Shown piece by piece: positions 23,001 to 26,663 of a DNA stretch of 26,663 nucleotides. A program made the position numbers and the translations under genes. The notes under the pieces were generated by a model, which saw nothing but the letters and a program-made list of their open reading frames with translations, did not search any database and was not told the DNA's origin. Origin of the DNA: Oscillospiraceae bacterium (GTDB lineage: Bacteria; Bacillota; Clostridia; Oscillospirales; Acutalibacteraceae); contig DPVM01000006.1 of NCBI GenBank assembly GCA_003526845.1, positions 1 to 26,663 on the forward strand, given 5' to 3'. How positions within the stretch are numbered: the first letter of the stretch is position 1; each line of letters starts with the position of its first letter.

Positions 23001-25906
23001 GCGTAAACTTTGTCAAAGGCGATGCCAAATTTGTTTGAATCTATTGGATTGCCGAGAAGTTTTGCCTTTGCATTTGAAATTTCAACATCGGTCTTACTTT
23101 CGGTATCGACCTCGGAATCTTTTACAAATGCACCGAGTGCGCGTTTCGGGTTAATTTGAGCGAGTGTTGTACTGCCGGAATATTCAGAACCTGCATAGCC
23201 GACAAAATCAACATTTTTAAAGCCCATCTTTCCGTACTGCTGACCTTCGCCGATCAATCCGCCAATCGTCGCACCGGATGGAAGTGTGCCTTCATTAAAA
23301 CTTTTAATTCTGTCAGAAATTTGAGATGAGTCAGTAAGTGTAGTTGAGGTTGAAAAGTCAACATTCAAGCCTGTATCGTTTCTGAAATACGATGTAACAA
23401 GGCAGTTTTTGCCTTTTCTCGACCATTTAAGGTTTGAAGATAGAAGTTGGAATTTGTAGCCGGTCGGCTTTCCATTCTCAACAGTAATGAGGTTTCCGTA
23501 TTTACCGGTATCGGAATAGTCAACATAATAATCGGCGTCAACAACCGCAGATGAATTCATATATGAATTTTCGTTCGTATCATTATGCTCAGACATAGCA
23601 AATGAACCGGATTGAGTGCCTACTCTTTTATCGTAGAAATTGAATTTATCGGCAATAGTAGCCGGCCTTGTATAATCGGCAGTTGTTGATTCTTCGTTAC
23701 CAAAACAGCTTAAATACTTAAAGTTGCCGAGTCCCGAGCGATATCTTAATTCGTCTGTTTTATAAGTAGGAGTATTTCCATCACCGTCAATACCTGTTTC
23801 AGTTGCTTTGCCTGTTGATTTATCATAGCCGTGAGTCAGTTTTGAATAAATGCTTGTGGCAGTGCCGACAGAACCAATAAAGCGGCTGTAGTTTGAAGTA
23901 TAGAATCTTCTGTCATCGGTACCGCCGTAATAGCCGTTACGAGTTCCTACAATCTGGTGTGCATCGGCAGGATTGGGCATAATGTACGGAAATTCATATT
24001 CGCCGTACATTTTGCCTGTTTTGTTCGGCGAAAACAGTCCTGTCTCGGAATTATATGTGTATTTTGATGTATAAACAATTGCAAGCTCAACGCCTGTTGT
24101 CGGATAGCCTTCTTTGTCACCGGCCTTGAATTCGTCTATTCCGTCACCGTCATAGTGATAGTGGAAATAGTTTGATACATCACCGGTTACATAATATTTT
24201 TTGTAAAGCTTTTCTCTGTGCAGCTTGCCTGTTGTAACCTTGTCGTAAACCATATCGGTTGTTTCGTTGTATTTAACGGTTGTACCATCATCGTTATCAT
24301 AATACCAATCTTCCGAACCGGCGGTATCAACAATGTTAACATCACTGAAAGTATAGCCTCTTTGCGCAACACTTTCCGATGAAATCGGGTAAATTGAAAC
24401 CGGATTTTCGGTGTCAATATAATAAGGATAAGTCGACTTAATAAATGTAACTCTTTCGCCGGTAGTTCCGTCCTCGCCGTAATTCGGGTTGTCTGAAAGC
24501 TCATTGCCGTACATTGTATAATCGGAATCCTTGGCGTGTGTATATGCAACGCCGTCCATTTTTATGTTATCACCGTCAGACTCCAACTCGCCTGTCGGAT
24601 CATAAATTTTTGCATCCTCATAGTTTGGCTTAACGGATTTGAGCGTTTTTATCAAAGAAGCAATGTCTGAAGCTGCCTTTTTAACAGCCGACTCGATATT
24701 GATGTTATAATCATACTTACTGCTTTGGTACGGATTAAATGATGTTGCTGCATCAAGTGCGCTCAAAACAGTTCTCATACCGCCCCATTTATAATCGGAT
24801 ACGACATATGATGTAAGATTGCTTTGGCAATCGCTAAGTGCATCAGTCAGCGCTTTGTAATTTAAAACATAATATTTAAGTTCGCCGAATTTTGCAGTTG
24901 TAGTTGCAGAAAGATCAGAATCATTATTAACACCTGTAAAAGTTACATTGTCTGTGATTTGAGTGAAACATGTTGAATCATCTGCAGCAAAAGTCGGATT
25001 AATAACAAGGTGACCGGAAAGTTTATACCAATCGCCTGAACTTGTTTGAATTGTTGTATTATTCGTTGCATATGACGATAAATGGCTTACCGTTCCGTTT
25101 GGTGCATTTTGGCTCCAGCAAAAATCATAAGTACCTGTTGTATTCCTGAATTTCCAGTCGGCATCCGTTGTAATTACATCGCTTGTACTGTAAAATGTTT
25201 TAAGTGCACGCTTTTTTGATGATGAACCGCCCTTGTAAACAGGCATTGCACCGAAATAAATAGGTGACGAGCCGTCATAAATCGCGACAAGACTTGCAGG
25301 AACAGCAATTGCAACGGTAAGGTTATTATTTTCCGATCCCGTATAAGTTACTTCCTCATCTGTATCGGGGTTAGCAACGAAAGCAAGTGATTTGAAATTA
25401 TTTTTGTAAATAGTATTCTTCTGTTCGTCGCTTACTCCGGTAAATGACTCATCTGAAAACGCCTTTGTAGGAATGTATGTATCGAAATTCGGAACAAACT
25501 CCGTCATATTATTTGTTGTATCCGTAAGATTTTTTGTTACGGAAGTAACACCCTTAATAACGCCGGCATCGGTAGTTGTCAAATCAAATACTTTAGAATT
25601 AAAAAGTTTGAATGCGGTTTGATATGCAATATATGCGTCGAGAAGATTGGTGTATAACTTATGTTCATTCATCTTATCTTCATACGCAAGCATAGCAGCA
25701 TCAAGGTCTTTTACGCACTGTGCAACGTCAGTCTCAGATACATTTTTTAAACCATATGTATCATTGGCAACGACCTCCTTGCCGGCGGCAGAAACAGGTA
25801 CATACTTTGCTTCTTCGGCAAACACAGTAACAGCAAATGACGGAAGCATTGTAACTATCATTAATACCGCAAGAATCGCAGACAGTATTCGCTTAGACAT
25901 TTTCAT
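20099..25906 (-). CDS. Giant secreted protein (1935 aa), unknown function
   Basis: A clear signal peptide opens it: MKMSKRILSAILAVLMIVTM, then LPSFAVTVFA with likely cleavage before EE. AGGAGG is 7 nt before ATG at 25906; an ATG 25 codons earlier has none. The mature part is rich in Asp, Thr, Ser, Tyr and Asn and alternates helical stretches (about 25-90, 345-425, 1055-1480, the last holding FIVAR-like pieces such as SYSSWKNLSNKI and TDAYTAFDNAYTVV) with beta-rich, Tyr/Gly-rich regions (about 450-1050 and 1530-1935). One segment, IGGLIGEGQQYGKMG (near 880), faintly recalls GLUG repeats. No LPXTG, SLH, dockerin or C-terminal membrane anchor is visible, nor a catalytic motif. Reading frame and codon style are intact. 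It is the first gene of a two-gene unit with the 49-aa protein. A surface or matrix adhesin role is a guess. Confidence 0.85.
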   Translation of the reverse strand: MKMSKRILSAILAVLMIVTMLPSFAVTVFAEEAKYVPVSAAGKEVVANDTYGLKNVSETDVAQCVKDLDAAMLAYEDKMNEHKLYTNLLDAYIAYQTAFKLFNSKVFDLTTTDAGVIKGVTSVTKNLTDTTNNMTEFVPNFDTYIPTKAFSDESFTGVSDEQKNTIYKNNFKSLAFVANPDTDEEVTYTGSENNNLTVAIAVPASLVAIYDGSSPIYFGAMPVYKGGSSSKKRALKTFYSTSDVITTDADWKFRNTTGTYDFCWSQNAPNGTVSHLSSYATNNTTIQTSSGDWYKLSGHLVINPTFAADDSTCFTQITDNVTFTGVNNDSDLSATTTAKFGELKYYVLNYKALTDALSDCQSNLTSYVVSDYKWGGMRTVLSALDAATSFNPYQSSKYDYNINIESAVKKAASDIASLIKTLKSVKPNYEDAKIYDPTGELESDGDNIKMDGVAYTHAKDSDYTMYGNELSDNPNYGEDGTTGERVTFIKSTYPYYIDTENPVSIYPISSESVAQRGYTFSDVNIVDTAGSEDWYYDNDDGTTVKYNETTDMVYDKVTTGKLHREKLYKKYYVTGDVSNYFHYHYDGDGIDEFKAGDKEGYPTTGVELAIVYTSKYTYNSETGLFSPNKTGKMYGEYEFPYIMPNPADAHQIVGTRNGYYGGTDDRRFYTSNYSRFIGSVGTATSIYSKLTHGYDKSTGKATETGIDGDGNTPTYKTDELRYRSGLGNFKYLSCFGNEESTTADYTRPATIADKFNFYDKRVGTQSGSFAMSEHNDTNENSYMNSSAVVDADYYVDYSDTGKYGNLITVENGKPTGYKFQLLSSNLKWSRKGKNCLVTSYFRNDTGLNVDFSTSTTLTDSSQISDRIKSFNEGTLPSGATIGGLIGEGQQYGKMGFKNVDFVGYAGSEYSGSTTLAQINPKRALGAFVKDSEVDTESKTDVEISNAKAKLLGNPIDSNKFGIAFDKVYAGEKESSGATGNFNGTNEFTGTVTFTGKNSVNKSTDTSSAENYANFVLENGNYWSVRYLASVGKAQDATLGEETYNYYNVGVHTCDKGATRQFIEAFCNKKLNITYYTKEDVEAGTCSQNDVGKIKAIAVGKETSKDGGITDAIVSSLYSVSSYRAYLDAVAEAYWFVENPYNTTYTDSDGNTKEYTTAYRSDGIARIYSDDIDSDIFGTGTTNTDEVQAKLIQNILEAYSNLYTKEEYINGSTIYGKVKAAYEDKDAETGKSAIDLMTEDNKNSYKKLMKLAEKAYGFDPSDEAYGTPKYWRNVDLNGKEYRDIENMLKALYDISSQVKLAMPAVEQENLIATVSAKSTELADTKASVDENGKLSQTYSYSSWKNLSNKIDSSNSVLTNTIGKDKYKNGIVNTISIRGEKFTLTTLPFSEDATEEEKNQYLSDDQIAVNDSDKALKATTVKKVDTDDAYTAFDNAYTVVSSLDTDKYTDEGKNKLTSDMKSAHDIVYVKLTDAQAKEFVSNYTGSEGLEVRATSLDETDPQTSNLLTLNTEVNDTSTQDNKYIKRFVGTLTVADKDGNPVDGFTTQKFEKYYGEEFNFSVDAITDKAVGQWSSTNFAGTASDYDADNNKFTSNATSSQKNFAYQRNVNRIADTNVLFFVKLVDDNTTAQTYTVKFYNVYNRCFDVVYTSTQPEVGTKGATYYSTDFNGDKNTSVAFYTLTDWNVTQSADDENVYIAKSVYEPGDVYTYNVYDGKRSTTFTSPYDRRQTVNYNAADTSDESFAAWANKAGDKYQIISYSKSYSFFAYSSDNLVPVIKKSDGYYAVENADTQTKLTTSNVDGIETVTIKGIDAEQYLNDKLTQKAPFVYIVSKDNSKDAGRYTAFCRVTQGTSANISAVGIMYATDNTITSSPDSFVVGTSAVKSGKINNILSTGQFTVTTGTAARTYRAYVDYDYSYTEPRTGKTTVLNTRDYGNIK

Positions 25907-25927
25907 TTCTCTTCCTCCTAAATATAT

Positions 25928-25985
25928 TACACTATAATGTGTATAATAACCATTCAAAGCACACACAACTATTTTATGCATAGTT
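25928..25985 (-). promoter_or_regulatory. Two dyads in the leader of the giant secreted-protein gene
   Basis: TACAC-TATAAT-GTGTA (25928-25943) is a 16-bp dyad about 15 nt upstream of the AGGAGG. AACTAT and ATAGTT (25967-25972, 25980-25985) form a second, 6-bp hairpin. Both lie in the transcribed leader of about 100 nt predicted from the promoter at 26010-26038. They could be weak RNA hairpins or an operator. The arms are short and AT-rich, so chance is possible. Confidence 0.4.
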
Positions 25986-26009
25986 ACAGAATAGTATTAT
26001 TACAATTCT

Positions 26010-26038
26010 ATTTTATGGCATTTTATTTCTTTTGTCAA
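26010..26038 (-). promoter_or_regulatory. sigma-A promoter of the giant secreted-protein gene
   Basis: A perfect -35 TTGACA (26033-26038) and -10 TAAAAT (26010-26015, 5/6) are separated by 17 nt on the minus strand. Transcription would start near 26003, about 97 nt before the ATG at 25906. The rest of 26039-26190 is AT-rich and shows nothing else I can name. Confidence 0.8.
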
Positions 26039-26190
26039 TCATAAATTTACAGTTTATTCATCGTTTTTCGACATATAGTATGATAAATACTAATTTTCAC
26101 TGCACAACCACAATTTAATCAACAAAAAGAAAATGAAAGTCTAATAATTCAGTCAGCAGAAAGTTTCGTTCACAAAAAGTTTACAAATTA

Positions 26191-26217
26191 AAAAGGCCGA
26201 TGAACTAATCATCGGCT
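26191..26217 (-). terminator. Intrinsic terminator of the right-edge membrane-protein gene
   Basis: Perfect 8-bp arms GCCGATGA (26197-26204) and TCATCGGC (26210-26217) with a 5-nt loop. On the minus strand the stem is followed by CTTTTTAATTT. It lies 12 nt past the stop of the upstream gene. Confidence 0.88.
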
Positions 26218-26229
26218 GAAATTTTTTGT

Positions 26230-26663
26230 TTATTTTTCATCATTCTCGTCATTAATCTCATCATCATCATCGTTATTCTCGTCCACATCCTTATCATCGG
26301 CGGATGTGGCGGATTTTTTTGATGAGGATTGTTTGTCTTTTTTGAGCATTCCCGAAATTATAAACAATGCTCCGACTGCGGCAGTTATGCATGCGGCAAT
26401 TATCATTATCTTTGCGTCTCTTGATATTGTGCCGCCGTCTTTGTTTGAATAATCCTCTTCTGCACTCAAAACATATTCGTCGCCGCTGCTCCCCTGCTCC
26501 GACTGCACCGAGGCTTGCGCCCCAACATTGCCTTGTGTATCCGTTTTCATCTTTGGCTGCACTTTTGTCGTTTGAGTTACAACTCCGCCTGAAAACTTTG
26601 TTGAATATTGGTTTGCTGCGCTTGTTTTTGTTTGTTTTTTATTTTCTTTTGCTTTGCCGTTTG
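26230..26663 (-). CDS. C-terminal part of a single-pass membrane protein with acidic tail (partial)
   Basis: The frame stays open to the right edge, so the gene starts outside the window; the in-window part is 143 codons. The visible N-terminal side is low-complexity, rich in Lys, Gln, Thr, Ser and Asn (NGKAKENKKQTK, then QYSTKFSGGVVTQTTK). One transmembrane helix follows (IMIIAACITAAVGALFIISGML, here shortened to its core IAACITAAVGALF), preceded by SRDAK. After KKDK comes a Ser/Lys patch and a strongly acidic tail (DENNDDDDEINDENDEK). By the positive-inside rule the KKDK side is cytoplasmic, which would leave the low-complexity part outside. I do not recognise the family. A GTG or ATG inside the window (26562, 26550) lacks a ribosome site and is not taken as the start. 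Confidence 0.7.
   Translation of the reverse strand, partial: NGKAKENKKQTKTSAANQYSTKFSGGVVTQTTKVQPKMKTDTQGNVGAQASVQSEQGSSGDEYVLSAEEDYSNKDGGTISRDAKIMIIAACITAAVGALFIISGMLKKDKQSSSKKSATSADDKDVDENNDDDDEINDENDEK

Noticed and set aside
23110..23280. GLUG repeat domain in the giant protein
   Set aside because: Only one weak GGLIG-like match was seen and no repeat series, so it is not called as a domain.
20020..25300. Shared ITT motif: NVITTSGDD in the 49-aa protein and DVITTDAD in the giant protein
   Set aside because: It is four to five low-complexity residues in two Thr/Asp-rich proteins, so chance similarity is the simplest reading.
25907..25981. N-terminal extension of the giant protein (MHKIVVCALN...)
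   Set aside because: It would place 25 residues before a textbook signal peptide and has no ribosome site; AGGAGG sits before the ATG at 25906, and the extension lies in the leader.
1..26663. CRISPR arrays, insertion sequences, prophage genes, rRNA, toxin-antitoxin pairs
   Set aside because: No regularly spaced repeats, transposase or integrase motifs, terminal repeats or rRNA segments were found on either strand by eye.

Overview
The window looks like the chromosome of a low-GC, spore-forming Firmicute, most likely a gut-type Clostridia/Oscillospiraceae (Ruminococcus-like) organism. The reasons are the spoIIAA-spoIIAB-sigF operon, a spoVM gene, a T-box valS leader, a RemA (DUF370) gene, strong AGGAGG ribosome sites, and a Bacillus/Clostridium-type gene order from yicC to spoVM. 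The lineage is inferred from gene content and style; no search was run. Nearly everything is on the minus strand, so transcription runs from high to low coordinates.

Layout from low to high coordinates: the 5' end of a minus-strand tRNA (probably tRNA-Trp) touches the left edge and is divergent from a plus-strand mgtC/sapB-family gene with its own promoter. A bidirectional terminator separates mgtC from the sporulation operon spoIIAA-spoIIAB-sigF. Upstream of that lies valS-folC (1-nt overlap), controlled by a T-box leader with a Val (GUA) specifier candidate and a good sigma-A promoter.

From about 19.8 kb down to 6.5 kb is one tightly packed array of 16 genes behind a near-consensus promoter: yicC, remA, gmk, rpoZ, priA, def, fmt, a YugP-type zinc peptidase, rsmB, rlmN, stp, prkC, rsgA, thiN, a 47-aa membrane peptide and spoVM. 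Most junctions are overlaps or gaps under 25 nt. The last two genes are tiny and easily missed; both were read directly from the sequence. The array joins nucleotide supply (gmk), transcription (rpoZ), replication restart (priA), N-terminal formyl-Met handling (fmt/def), rRNA/tRNA methylation and ribosome assembly (rsmB, rlmN, rsgA), the PrkC/Stp Ser/Thr phosphorylation switch, and spore-coat assembly (spoVM). Compared with the Bacillus subtilis order as I remember it, coaBC, rpe and rpmB are absent from their usual slots.

The right quarter is accessory in character. A strong promoter and a structured leader of about 100 nt precede a 1935-aa secreted protein of unknown function. Just 13 nt behind it is a 49-aa acidic protein starting MKKYYGSPEYE, and then a strong terminator. 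This giant-secreted-protein plus tiny-acidic-protein unit is the best candidate here for an undescribed system. The right edge cuts a gene for a single-pass membrane protein with a low-complexity N-terminal side and an Asp/Glu-rich C-terminal tail.

No CRISPR array, insertion sequence, prophage gene, rRNA or origin was seen. Intergenic stretches near or above 300 nt are the valS leader (about 300 nt), the region before spoVM (which holds a hidden gene), and 25907-26229 (promoter, leader and an upstream gene's terminator).
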